Positions 1-6,891 of a stretch of DNA of 15,233 nt are shown here, piece after piece (within the stretch, counting starts at the first letter, position 1; each line of letters begins with the position of its first letter). Both the position numbers and the translations under genes were made by a program. The stretch is from Parachlamydia sp. GTDB taxonomy: Bacteria; Chlamydiota; Chlamydiia; Chlamydiales; Parachlamydiaceae. The DNA is taken from positions 1 through 15,233 of the forward strand of contig JAJTHR010000201.1 of NCBI GenBank assembly GCA_021298935.1, written 5' to 3'. The notes under the pieces are model-generated. The model had not been told where the DNA came from and ran no database searches. It saw only the letters and a list, made by a program, of their open reading frames with translations.

Positions 1-116
1 AAATTTTTCATCGGCATCTTTTGCGTCCCAGCTCATTGCTCGATCTTACAAACTTATCCAAGTTTGCTGCGATCTCCGCAATGCACTGGGACATAAAATC
101 TCGCCGCCAAAAATTT
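1..116. repeat. Long imperfect inverted repeat (MITE-like or hairpin element), cut by window edge
   Basis: The two halves are reverse complements around a 4-base loop at 56-59. Paired blocks, outside to inside: 1-8 with 109-116 (8 bp), 12-15 with 103-106 (4), 19-22 with 95-98 (4), 25-31 with 86-92 (7, GTCCCAG/CTGGGAC), 34-39 with 78-83 (6, CATTGC/GCAATG), 42-45 with 71-74 (4), 49-55 with 60-66 (7). Small internal loops of 2-4 bases separate them. Forty paired positions in nested order over 116 bases is far beyond chance. The outermost block starts at base 1, so the repeat may continue to the left. There is no T-run after it, so it does not look like a simple terminator. It could be a miniature transposable element, the end of a larger mobile element, or a structured RNA. 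The pairing is seen; the identity is inferred. Confidence 0.7.
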
Positions 117-130
117 AAGAACCTACCCGC

Positions 131-850
131 GTGCGGTATAACTTGGTGCAGATGGTAACAAGGTTATTAGCACCACATATAGAGGTGATCAAAAACTCTC
201 TAAGCACGGAAGAAAATGACGAATTAGTGACAGAGATGATTAAATTTCTTTGTCCCTCGAGATTGGACAGTGTATCAGATAATATCAGGGATGCAGTTAA
301 TTTATTAGATTACAATTTTAAAACTCCGGATGCCAAACAAAGAGCGATTGATTATATAGGCAGTATGCTCTATGGGATTAGAGTCAAAAAAGTGATTGTT
401 CATTCCAATCGTCCAGGCCCTAGTCGTATAGTAAAAACTCAAACCTCAAAAAGCCATTATAAACTGGAAGATCTCTGCCAGGGATTGATAGAATATCGCC
501 ATTCTTATGATATGGCAATTAAATATAGTGAGAACCTATCAGAAAAAGCGATTTTAATGGTCGGCAAGCTTGCTTCAGAAGGGCGTTTTAAAGAGGCTGT
601 TAATTACATGATTGAAAATGTCCCTCCTGATCATCCTTCTTTAAATAAAGCTAAGGAATATTTAGCGATTGAAAACCGATCATACAATCGTTGGTTTAGT
701 ATAGCCGAAGATCTATGTAAAAGAAGATTATTTTCAGAATCGATTCATTTGCTCGAAACTTTTTATCTTCAAAATGATGAACAGCGCGCTAGCTTTATTG
801 ATTACCTAAATGTCAATTACAATCTGTCGAACGGTGAAGCAATCAGGTGA
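131..850 (+). CDS. Hypothetical alpha-helical protein, unrecognised
   Basis: An open frame of 239 codons whose predicted protein looks genuine (helical, balanced composition), but I do not recognise the family. It has no signal peptide or membrane segment. The last 100 residues show alternating amphipathic helices, for example around GRFKEAVNYMIE and RRLFSESIHLLE, which resemble TPR-like helical hairpins without a clean consensus. The start is uncertain: GTG at 131 has only a weak AGAA upstream, and ATG at 152 has no Shine-Dalgarno sequence. The frame is closed by a TAA at 116-118 and begins just after the long inverted repeat, so the original 5' end may have been lost or replaced when that element arrived. 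The gene is AT-richer than the genes to its right. It converges on the Tol-like operon with only 4 bases between the stops (850 and 855). The coding call is fairly sure; the function is unknown. Confidence 0.65.
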   Translation: MRYNLVQMVTRLLAPHIEVIKNSLSTEENDELVTEMIKFLCPSRLDSVSDNIRDAVNLLDYNFKTPDAKQRAIDYIGSMLYGIRVKKVIVHSNRPGPSRIVKTQTSKSHYKLEDLCQGLIEYRHSYDMAIKYSENLSEKAILMVGKLASEGRFKEAVNYMIENVPPDHPSLNKAKEYLAIENRSYNRWFSIAEDLCKRRLFSESIHLLETFYLQNDEQRASFIDYLNVNYNLSNGEAIR

Positions 851-854
851 TCGA

Positions 855-1079
855 TTAAAATTTATTAAGCAAGCCGCATTGCATGCACTGATTAATCTTT
901 TTATTTGCTTGTTCAAGATAGGCGCATTGACAGTACTCGCAAATAAATAGCTTTTCTTCCGGCGGTAGAATTTCTCTCTGGCGTGTTCTATAATGGGACT
1001 TTACCCAAACTAACAGGACGGCAAATAGGAGCGCCCCCAAATAAAGCATGAAGGCGAGGGGATAGCTTAATTCAATCAT
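855..1079 (-). CDS. Membrane-anchored zinc-ribbon mini-protein
   Basis: A 74-residue protein. Residues 7-26 form one hydrophobic transmembrane helix, followed by a basic stretch (KSHYRTRQR), which suggests that the C-terminus faces the cytoplasm. The C-terminal half carries CEYCQC (C47, C50, C52) and CMQC (C65, C68), the layout of a small zinc ribbon. ATG 1079 is preferred because it overlaps the stop of the preceding gene by 8 nt, as other pairs in this operon do; an in-frame start at 1118 would overlap by 47 nt. It is the last gene of the minus-strand TPR-exbB-exbD-tonB-like operon, so it probably works with the ExbB/ExbD motor, but no function is known to me. The cysteines and membrane segment are seen; metal binding and partnership are inferred. 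Confidence 0.7.
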   Translation of the reverse strand: MIELSYPLAFMLYLGALLFAVLLVWVKSHYRTRQREILPPEEKLFICEYCQCAYLEQANKKINQCMQCGLLNKF

Positions 1080-1752
1080 AAGCTTGCCTGTAGAAAACAA
1101 AATGCACACTTCCTTCAAGCATGTAAAAAGGGAGAAGGGTAAAACGCATCGAGTTTAGAAGCGATTCCGCAAGCTTTTCCATTTCTTTTTCGCCGCCCGC
1201 CCCCTTGCTTTGAAACCATAGGATTTCGCCTGTTTGGGCGGCTTTGATGTCGTAATTCACAAAATAGGGTTCCTGTTCTTCTGCTACTTGGACTGTTTGT
1301 GGCTCAAACGGTGCAGTGAAAGGATAATTTGCCAGCTCGCCGGAAATAAATAAGCGGACAGCCGGTCTTTCGACCATTTTTTCCTTTTCAGGCAAATAAC
1401 GGGCCTCAAGCGTGCCAAAATCAGGGTATGGAATCGGTTGACGATCCAACCATATTTCGAGGAGAGAGGGAGGGGTGATAAGCGCATAAGAGGGGCGGAG
1501 AGGCTGTAGAGTAACGATTTCTTGCATTAACTGCTTTTGATGGCTTATCTGCTGCTCGACTTGTATTTGGATGGGTTCAAATAGAAAGGTGCTGGCCAGG
1601 GAAAGGGGCTGGATGCGAAAAAGGGCATAAGCTCCAAAATGCAATAAAAAGGCATACAGGGCGGCCTTCAATAAAAAAGGGGTAAAGAGGGGGTCCTTTT
1701 CGCGCATTAGTAGGGCAGGGCTTAAACGGGCCGCTTTTTCGATTTTTAACAT
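1072..1752 (-). CDS. TonB/TolA-like periplasmic protein (CT598-like position)
   Basis: A 226-residue protein with a short cytoplasmic N-terminus, one transmembrane helix at about 24-46 (PFLLKAALYAFLLHFGAYAL) and a periplasmic remainder: the topology of TonB/TolA energy-transducing proteins. Residues 166-222 (YDIKAAQTGEILWF, a Gly-Gly turn, a helix, MRF, then GSVHFVF) resemble the beta-alpha-beta layout of a TonB C-terminal domain, though no family consensus is certain. There is no long Pro-Lys or Ala-Lys linker, so it is compact for TonB or TolA. ATG 1752 lies one base after the exbD stop and follows GAAGAA; an in-frame TTG-type start at 1821 would overlap exbD deeply and is rejected. By position it matches the hypothetical gene after exbB-exbD in Chlamydia (CT598). 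Expected role: linking the ExbB/ExbD proton motor to the outer membrane or peptidoglycan. Confidence 0.7.
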   Translation of the reverse strand: MLKIEKAARLSPALLMREKDPLFTPFLLKAALYAFLLHFGAYALFRIQPLSLASTFLFEPIQIQVEQQISHQKQLMQEIVTLQPLRPSYALITPPSLLEIWLDRQPIPYPDFGTLEARYLPEKEKMVERPAVRLFISGELANYPFTAPFEPQTVQVAEEQEPYFVNYDIKAAQTGEILWFQSKGAGGEKEMEKLAESLLNSMRFTLLPFYMLEGSVHFVFYRQAYD

Positions 1753-1753
1753 G

Positions 1754-2188
1754 TTATTCTTCTGCTTCGTCCGTTTGATAGGCCAGACGGATGTTTGCGC
1801 AGCAGGTTTGCGCCGTGGCAAGCAACTTTAGAAAGAGACCATACTCGACTTTCTCATCGAAATGAAAAACGAGGGTCGGCTGCACTCCCTGGTGGTTTTT
1901 TTTATATTTGGCAATCTCTTCTTCTAACTGCTCTTTCAGCGATCCCAAATCAATGATGGTTTTTTTGGAACCGAGGTAAATGACCTGATGGCGATCGACA
2001 ACTAAAGGAAGCTGGGTTGTCAGAGGGGTGGAGTCTTCAGAAAGGGATGGATTGACGATGTTTAACGATTTGAGAGGCAGTATATCCGATGTGACGATAA
2101 AAAAAATGAGCATTAGAAAGATGACATCGACAAGGGGTGTCAAATCGATCAGGGAAGCCGAATGCTTTAACCGGGTTTTAAATTTCAT
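1754..2188 (-). CDS. exbD: Biopolymer transport protein ExbD/TolR family
   Basis: A 144-residue inner-membrane protein of the ExbD/TolR family, the proton-conducting partner of ExbB/TolQ. The N-terminal signature IDLTPLVDVIFLMLIFFIVT (residues 14-33) contains Asp21, which aligns with the essential transmembrane Asp of ExbD/TolR. A periplasmic domain of about 105 residues follows and ends in an acidic tail (DEAEE). The usual family length is 130-150 residues. ATG 2188 overlaps the end of exbB by 11 nt, which suggests translational coupling; an upstream in-frame start at 2263 would overlap exbB by 86 nt and is not credible. With ExbB it should form the proton-driven stator unit that energises the TonB/TolA-like product of the next gene. 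Whether the system is Tol-like or Ton-like cannot be told from this protein alone. Confidence 0.9.
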   Translation of the reverse strand: MKFKTRLKHSASLIDLTPLVDVIFLMLIFFIVTSDILPLKSLNIVNPSLSEDSTPLTTQLPLVVDRHQVIYLGSKKTIIDLGSLKEQLEEEIAKYKKNHQGVQPTLVFHFDEKVEYGLFLKLLATAQTCCANIRLAYQTDEAEE

Positions 2189-2828
2189 ATGCTTCTTTAC
2201 TCTCAAGAAGTAAGTCCACAATTTCGGAGGAGGCGACTTGCATTTCAAGCACAAAGCCCTCAATGCGGCTTACAATAAAGTTATAGCCAAGAACAGATGG
2301 GATTGCCACGACAAGGCCCGCTGCTGTTGTAATTAGGGCATATTCCATGGCTTCTCCAATTCCTGTGGCTGAAATGTCGGCTAAGCCGCTCATTCGCATC
2401 TGCGAAAAGGCTTGAATGAACCCAAGTACGGTCCCCAGCAAGCCAATCAAAGGGGCGATGTAGGCGATGATGGAAAGAATTTTAGCATTTTTTTCCAGCC
2501 GCGCGATTTCAACAAGACCGGAGAGTTCCATCGCTGACTCAATCTGCTCCTTATTGCGATTATGTTTGACAAGCCCCGCTTTCACAATATTGCCTATCGT
2601 GCCGCCTGTCTTTTCGCATGTCTGAATGGCCTCAATGATGTTTCCTTCCTTGATATTTTTGCGCATGGAGATAATGAATTGATTGGTATCAATCTCTGAT
2701 CGCTGAAGTTGGAATAGCCTTTCAATAAAGATTGTGACGCTGACGAATGAACATCCAATGATGATTAATAAAATAACATTAAAAGTTGAACCGTAAAAAA
2801 AAATATTCGCTAAACAATGACTATCCAT
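2178..2828 (-). CDS. exbB: MotA/TolQ/ExbB proton channel family protein
   Basis: A 216-residue membrane protein with three transmembrane helices at about 16-36, 118-141 and 163-185 and a cytoplasmic loop between the first two, the topology of TolQ/ExbB. The second helix carries IAPLIGLLGTVLGFIQAF (residues 124-141) and the third ITTAAGLVVAIPS (166-178), both hallmark ExbB/TolQ motifs; the Thr pair in helix 3 lines the proton path in known family members. ATG 2828 overlaps the stop of the upstream TPR gene by 8 nt and has an AAAGGA Shine-Dalgarno sequence about 6 nt away (2835-2840). The 3' end overlaps exbD by 11 nt. The protein is expected to assemble as an oligomeric ring around an ExbD dimer in the inner membrane and use the proton gradient. 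The family call is secure; exbB versus tolQ is a naming choice following chlamydial usage. Confidence 0.92.
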   Translation of the reverse strand: MDSHCLANIFFYGSTFNVILLIIIGCSFVSVTIFIERLFQLQRSEIDTNQFIISMRKNIKEGNIIEAIQTCEKTGGTIGNIVKAGLVKHNRNKEQIESAMELSGLVEIARLEKNAKILSIIAYIAPLIGLLGTVLGFIQAFSQMRMSGLADISATGIGEAMEYALITTAAGLVVAIPSVLGYNFIVSRIEGFVLEMQVASSEIVDLLLESKEAYEI

Positions 2829-4476
2829 ATAATTCCTTTAATCGATTTCTCGCCTGTTTGCCCCATTCTCCCCCTTTTAAGGCGATGGACTCGAGCTGTT
2901 TGATGGCCAGTTCGGGGCGTTGTTGAAGAAGATAAATTTCTGCCCTTAAAAACATAGCCTTGATGCGCAAGCTTGAGATGGATTCATCATTGACCGCTTT
3001 CGATAAAACTAATAAGGCCAGGTCATATTGCTTAAGGGCTTTATGGCATTCGCTTTGATCGAGGAGCGTTTCAAGTTTTTGATCAGGGCTAAAGCTTTTT
3101 CCCAGCTTCTCTGCCAGAATAAAGCATTGAAGGGCTTTCTCATCCTCGCTACGTTGCTGCAGGATCTTTCCTTTTTCTACAAAGGCTTTTGATTTTATAT
3201 GAGAGGAATCATCCAGCTGCATAAGTTGATTCAGTAAACTCTCGGCCTTTTCAATCTCGCCTCGTTGTTTGTAGATGCAAGCAAGCTCAAATTGGGCGAG
3301 GTGTAATAAAGCGGGAGGGGCTGGCGAGCTTTCTAGCAATTTTTCGTATATTGATTGCGAATAAGTCAAATAAATTTCTTTTTTTGCCGCGCCGGCTTTT
3401 GTGGAAATTGACCGGTTAGCCCTCCCTTTTTCAAGGATAGCAAGGGTGCAAATATCTTTATAGTAAGGGAGTTCTTCCTCTGATAGACTGTCAAAAAGCA
3501 GCTCAAAGAGATCTTCAGCTCTTTGAAAAAAATCGATGGCGGCAATAGGATCCTTTAACTGGCTTAAACCGAGCAAATAAAACGCCTGGATATTTCCCGG
3601 GTGCTCAGGGAAGAGTTGATGCATATTTTTTAAATGCCTAATCGCTTGCTTCCTTCCAAGGGCATAGTGTTGAAGGGGGAAGTAATTGAAGCAGGCGATT
3701 GGGGCATAAGGGCTATGGGGAAAGTTTGTGTACAGATCTTTTAAATGCTTCTGCCTAGCTGTTTCGTTCCCTAAATTCCCTTCAGCTACAGCCAGCCAAT
3801 AAAGAGCCTCGGAAGAGTCTTTTAAAAGCGGCAGGCATTGGGCAATGTGTTCTTTTGCCTCTTGCCAAGCTTCTTTTTTGGCAAACATGATTCCTTTTTC
3901 TTTTAATAGAAGCCCTTCGGGAAGACTGCAATCACAGGGGAGTTGACGGTTTTTGACTGCATTGATTTCATCAAGACATTGCTGATGCATATGTGGAGAT
4001 AGGGAAAGGAGGGCTTGCGTTGCTTCTTCAGCCTGCTTAAAGAAGGGAGCGGGTTCGTCGCAACGGATAGCTTGCTTGAGCAGGCTTTTTGTAAGATAGG
4101 CCAACGTTTCTTGTTTCCATTCTGAGAGATGGGGTGTCAGCGCTTTTTTGAAACAGGCGATGGCTTGTGCATGTTCGTCACCCTGATAAAAATAAATGCC
4201 ATCCAAAAAATGCTTTTGATAGAACAAAGGGTGGCCGGATGGAAGGGATTTTTCAATCATGCGCAAGTGCTTAAGAAGCTCCTGCCTATTTCCCTCGCCA
4301 GCCGCAAGCCTTCCGAGGTAGATTTGAGCCAATGAAAACGTTTCAGGCGGATATTCCTGGATTGCTTCAAACTCCGCTTTTGCCTTTTCGTAATGGGATC
4401 GACGAAAGCTTTCAATGCCATTTTGCAAAGAAAGGGATCCAAGCAGCACGTTTGCGATTAGGGCATTTAACAACAC
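2821..4476 (-). CDS. TPR-repeat protein heading the ExbB/ExbD operon
   Basis: A 551-residue protein made almost wholly of tetratricopeptide-like helix pairs. About nine can be picked out by motifs such as GIYFYQGDEHAQAIACFKKA, LACIYKQRGEIEKAESLL and LRAEIYLLQQRPELAIKQLE. GTG 4476 is chosen because an almost perfect AAGGAGGGG Shine-Dalgarno sequence (4483-4491) sits 8 nt before it. ATG 4503 and TTG 4539 are in frame but have no ribosome site, and the SD would lie inside the gene if they were used. From 4476 the N-terminus is hydrophobic (LLNALIANVLLGSLSL) without the usual basic residues, so export is possible but unclear; starting at 4503 would add a KQKK n-region. The last 8 nt overlap exbB. 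TPR proteins accompany Tol systems elsewhere (CpoB/YbgF), but this one is much longer and comes first in the operon, so that equivalence is only inference. Confidence 0.82.
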   Translation of the reverse strand: MLLNALIANVLLGSLSLQNGIESFRRSHYEKAKAEFEAIQEYPPETFSLAQIYLGRLAAGEGNRQELLKHLRMIEKSLPSGHPLFYQKHFLDGIYFYQGDEHAQAIACFKKALTPHLSEWKQETLAYLTKSLLKQAIRCDEPAPFFKQAEEATQALLSLSPHMHQQCLDEINAVKNRQLPCDCSLPEGLLLKEKGIMFAKKEAWQEAKEHIAQCLPLLKDSSEALYWLAVAEGNLGNETARQKHLKDLYTNFPHSPYAPIACFNYFPLQHYALGRKQAIRHLKNMHQLFPEHPGNIQAFYLLGLSQLKDPIAAIDFFQRAEDLFELLFDSLSEEELPYYKDICTLAILEKGRANRSISTKAGAAKKEIYLTYSQSIYEKLLESSPAPPALLHLAQFELACIYKQRGEIEKAESLLNQLMQLDDSSHIKSKAFVEKGKILQQRSEDEKALQCFILAEKLGKSFSPDQKLETLLDQSECHKALKQYDLALLVLSKAVNDESISSLRIKAMFLRAEIYLLQQRPELAIKQLESIALKGGEWGKQARNRLKELYG

Positions 4477-4484
4477 CTCAGACC

Positions 4485-4490
4485 CCTCCT
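4485..4490 (-). promoter_or_regulatory. Strong Shine-Dalgarno site deciding the start of the TPR gene
   Basis: On the minus strand the run AAAAAAAGGAGGGG contains AGGAGG at 4490-4485, 8 nt before GTG 4476. This is the best ribosome site in the window and lies downstream of the only in-frame ATG (4503). It argues that translation starts at the GTG. Confidence 0.6.
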
Positions 4491-4556
4491 TTTTTTGTTT
4501 CATGGGCTGGCAAGCTAGCAGAATATGAAAAAAAATCAAAATTGGAAAGAAAATTG

Positions 4557-4585
4557 TTGCACAATATATCCAAAGTCAATATTTA
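4557..4585 (+). promoter_or_regulatory. Candidate hctA promoter in the divergent intergenic region
   Basis: TTGCAC (4557-4562) and TATTTA (4580-4585) are separated by 17 nt and would give a leader of roughly 38-40 nt before hctA. The -10 match is poor (first three bases). An ATTGT-TGC-ACAAT dyad (4553-4565) overlaps the -35. The region between 4477 and 4629 must also hold a promoter for the minus-strand TPR-exbBD operon; TTGACT is present on that strand (near 4580) without a convincing -10. Low confidence. Confidence 0.28.
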
Positions 4586-4629
4586 CTTACTCGTCAATTT
4601 TAAACTCAAAAAAATAGGAGACCCTTTGC

Positions 4630-5022
4630 ATGTCATTAAAAGACACATTTAAACAAATGAGAGAGCTTTTAAGCAATATTACTCAAGATCTCGAAAAATC
4701 AGAAAACGGAAACAAAGCTGCCTCACAACGAGTAAGAACCGGAACAGTCAGACTCGAAAAAATTGCGAAGCTCTTCCGCAAAGAATCCATCACATCTGAA
4801 AAGAAAAATAAAGGTCAGAAAAAAACTACTCGATCGACGGCTCAAAAGCTCAAGCCTGCCGCTGCAAAAGCAAAAGCGCAAGTTTCAGCTAAATCAAAAG
4901 CCGCTGCTGCACCAGCTAAAGGAAAAGCAAAGCCAAAAGCTAAGTCTGCAAGCGTGAGAGCGCCGCAAATGTCCATTAAAAAAGCGACAGCAAAACTTCC
5001 AACAAGAAGAGCTTCTGCTTAG
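4630..5022 (+). CDS. hctA: Histone H1-like DNA-binding protein Hc1
   Basis: A 130-residue protein that compacts DNA into the condensed nucleoid of the infectious chlamydial elementary body. Residues 1-60 keep the conserved Hc1 head: LKDTFKQMRELL, the GNKAASQRVRT motif (residues 27-37), then LEKIAKLFRKESI with SEKK. The rest (about 61-130) is a low-complexity Lys/Ala/Pro tail with AKAKAQVSAKSK-type repeats, as expected for an H1-like C-terminus that binds DNA by charge. The length is close to the roughly 125 residues of C. trachomatis Hc1. ATG 4630 follows AGGAG (4616-4620) with a 9-nt spacer. The gene has its own terminator at 5038, so it is probably a single transcription unit. In C. trachomatis, hctA is expressed late and repressed post-transcriptionally by the small RNA IhtA; I see no IhtA-like gene here. 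Confidence 0.95.
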   Translation: MSLKDTFKQMRELLSNITQDLEKSENGNKAASQRVRTGTVRLEKIAKLFRKESITSEKKNKGQKKTTRSTAQKLKPAAAKAKAQVSAKSKAAAAPAKGKAKPKAKSASVRAPQMSIKKATAKLPTRRASA

Positions 5023-5037
5023 TTGTCCGCCTAATTT

Positions 5038-5059
5038 AAAGGGGATTTATCCCCTTTTT
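5038..5059 (+). terminator. Rho-independent terminator after hctA
   Basis: AAAGGGGA (5038-5045) pairs with TCCCCTTT (5050-5057) over 8 bp around a TTTA loop and runs into a T-rich tail. It lies 16 nt after the hctA stop and 27 nt before rlmD, which separates the two transcription units. Confidence 0.88.
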
Positions 5060-5085
5060 CTTTATTTCCTCCTATAAGGTTATTC

Positions 5086-6492
5086 TTGAAACAGCGCACT
5101 TTAGAACTTAACATTGAAGCCTACTCAAAAGAGGGGCATGGCGTTAGCCACCTCATTTCTCAGGAAGGAAAGACTTCCAAAGTCGAAGTTCCCTTCACAA
5201 TGCCGAATGAGAGCGTCCAGGCCCTTTTAATAAAAAAGCATAAAGGAACCTTTTCAAGCAGGTTGGAAGAGGTGATAAAGCCTTCTCCTCAACGCATAGA
5301 GCCGCGCTGCATCCACTTTGGCGCGTGCGGAGGCTGCCGCTGGCAGCATGTGCCCTACGCCCTGCAATTAGCGCAAAAGGAAGCTTGGATCAGAGAATTG
5401 CTGGCTCCTTTTTTAAATGCTGGCACTGAATGGCATCCTATTTTACCCAGCGCACCCTGGCACTACCGCAATAAAATGGAATTTTCTTTTTCAAGTGATC
5501 TTGCAGGCAACCGCTATTTAGGTTTGATTCTCTTAGGGAGCCGTGGAAGGGTTTTTAATCTTAAAGAATGCTTCCTTCCGAAGCCCTGGTTTGTTCAAGC
5601 GGCCGAGACAGTGGGCCGGTGGTGGGAAGAAACAGGCCTGCTTGCCTATAAAATGGGCAAGGATGAGGGGCATCTGCGCACCCTGACATTGCGCTGCGGC
5701 GAAAGGACGGGCGACCGGATGGTCATTCTGACTGTCTCAGGAAGGGCCGATTATGCCCTGACGAAGGGCCAGCTAAAACTATTTGTGGATGCTTTAAAAA
5801 AGGCCATTGAACCCGGCGGCGATGCCAGGCTTTCCATTTTTTTACGCATTCAACAAATCGCTAAAGGTAAGCCGACAAATTTCTATGAATGGCTTTTATA
5901 TGGCCCCGATCATATTCGGGAAACCCTGACGATCCATGGAAAGCCTTTGCAGTTTCGAATCAGCCCGATGGCTTTTTTTCAACCTAATACCGAGCAAGCG
6001 GAGAAGCTCTATACACGGGCCCTTGATCTGGGCGGTTTTTCACAGGGTTCCTTGATTTACGATCTTTATTGCGGTACGGGAACGCTTGGCATTTGTGCAG
6101 CCGGACAGGTAAAAGAGGTGCTGGGAGTTGACTTAAGCCCTGAATCGATTCTGGATGCCAAGGAAAATGTCAAGTTGAACAACTTGTCGAATGCGGAGTT
6201 TCAAAAAGGGGATGTCGGCGAGGTGCTCAAGGAATGGGCAGCTGAGGGCAAAAAAAAGCCCGATGCGGTTCTTGTCGACCCTCCACGCGCCGGACTGGAT
6301 GCCAAAGCCATCGCTCACCTGATCGATTTAAAAGCTCCCCAGCTAGTCTATATTTCCTGCAATCCGACGTCTCAGGCAGCTAATATGGAACCGTTGCTAA
6401 AGGCCGGTTATGCGATTAAAGCGGTGCAGCCGGTCGATCAATTCCCACAAACCGTTCACGTGGAAAATATCGTTTTGCTTACAATGAAGTGA
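5086..6492 (+). CDS. rlmD: 23S rRNA (uracil-5-)-methyltransferase, RlmD/RumA family
   Basis: A 468-residue SAM-dependent enzyme that makes 5-methyluridine in RNA, most likely at the 23S rRNA position equivalent to U1939. Order of parts: N-terminal TRAM-like beta domain (about 5-65); iron-sulfur ligands C75, C81 and C84 in RCIHFGACGGCRWQ, with C162 as the likely fourth; SAM-binding DLYCGTGTLG (326-335); VDPPRAGLD (397-405); catalytic Cys425 in ISCNP; and the terminal VHVENIVLL with Glu460 as the probable base. All key residues are present. The start is TTG 5086, with AAGG (5076-5079) 6 nt upstream. It is the counterpart of chlamydial ygcA (CT742), between hctA and yajC in the same order. It may equally be called RumA-like; which uridine it modifies is inferred from family membership. 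Confidence 0.92.
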   Translation: MKQRTLELNIEAYSKEGHGVSHLISQEGKTSKVEVPFTMPNESVQALLIKKHKGTFSSRLEEVIKPSPQRIEPRCIHFGACGGCRWQHVPYALQLAQKEAWIRELLAPFLNAGTEWHPILPSAPWHYRNKMEFSFSSDLAGNRYLGLILLGSRGRVFNLKECFLPKPWFVQAAETVGRWWEETGLLAYKMGKDEGHLRTLTLRCGERTGDRMVILTVSGRADYALTKGQLKLFVDALKKAIEPGGDARLSIFLRIQQIAKGKPTNFYEWLLYGPDHIRETLTIHGKPLQFRISPMAFFQPNTEQAEKLYTRALDLGGFSQGSLIYDLYCGTGTLGICAAGQVKEVLGVDLSPESILDAKENVKLNNLSNAEFQKGDVGEVLKEWAAEGKKKPDAVLVDPPRAGLDAKAIAHLIDLKAPQLVYISCNPTSQAANMEPLLKAGYAIKAVQPVDQFPQTVHVENIVLLTMK

Positions 6493-6514
6493 AATTTAAA
6501 ATTTGGTTAAAAAA

Positions 6515-6889
6515 ATGAAAAAATTAATGGTTTTGCTCCCTATTTTACTAGCCTCTCCCCTTTTTGCGCAAAGCGCAGACATGCCCCCGCCTGATCAGAG
6601 TTTTTGGCAAACACTTGTCATGATCGGGATTGCCCTTCTATTTTTCTACTTTATTTTGTGGAGGCCTGAGCAAAAGAAAAGAAAAGAGCTTGAGAGCCAG
6701 CGCGGCGCCATGAAAAAAGGGGATAAGGTCGTGGCCATGGGAATCATCGGGACAGTCGTCCGTGTCGGCGACCAGACTGTGATCGTAAAAATGTACGATG
6801 GTGCGAAGTTAGAGTTTTACAAAGCGGCCATTACAGACATTTTATCTGAAGATGAGAGTAAAAAAGTTGAATTAATCCCTGAAGAGTAG
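6515..6889 (+). CDS. yajC: Preprotein translocase subunit YajC
   Basis: A 124-residue small membrane protein of the SecDF-associated YajC family. Residues 1-18 look like a signal peptide (MKKLMVLLPILLASPLFA, then QSAD). The core is one transmembrane helix at about 32-48, followed by the family motif FILWRPEQKKRKE (46-58), a basic segment, MKKGDKVVAMGIIGTV (66-81) and an acidic tail. An N-terminal signal-like extension before the YajC helix is unusual compared with E. coli YajC. ATG 6515 is chosen; TTG 6503 in the same frame would add four residues, and neither has a clear Shine-Dalgarno sequence. It lies 22 nt after rlmD and 2 nt before the ABC ATPase gene, so it is part of the same run of genes. 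The counterpart is CT741. Confidence 0.88.
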   Translation: MKKLMVLLPILLASPLFAQSADMPPPDQSFWQTLVMIGIALLFFYFILWRPEQKKRKELESQRGAMKKGDKVVAMGIIGTVVRVGDQTVIVKMYDGAKLEFYKAAITDILSEDESKKVELIPEE

Positions 6890-6891
6890 GC

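Noticed and set aside
2..118. A frame open from the left edge to a TAA at 116-118, as if the end of an upstream gene
   Set aside because: It lies wholly inside the long inverted repeat, and other frames and the opposite strand are open there too, so openness is not evidence of coding.
4477..4539. An upstream TTG start at 4539 giving the TPR protein a lipoprotein-like LLAC motif
   Set aside because: There is no Shine-Dalgarno sequence and no basic n-region, and the very strong ribosome site at 4485-4490 points to GTG 4476.
4763..4957. A second-frame open stretch within hctA rich in Lys, Leu and Ser
   Set aside because: It is a frame shadow of the Lys/Ala repeat tail, with no start signals of its own.
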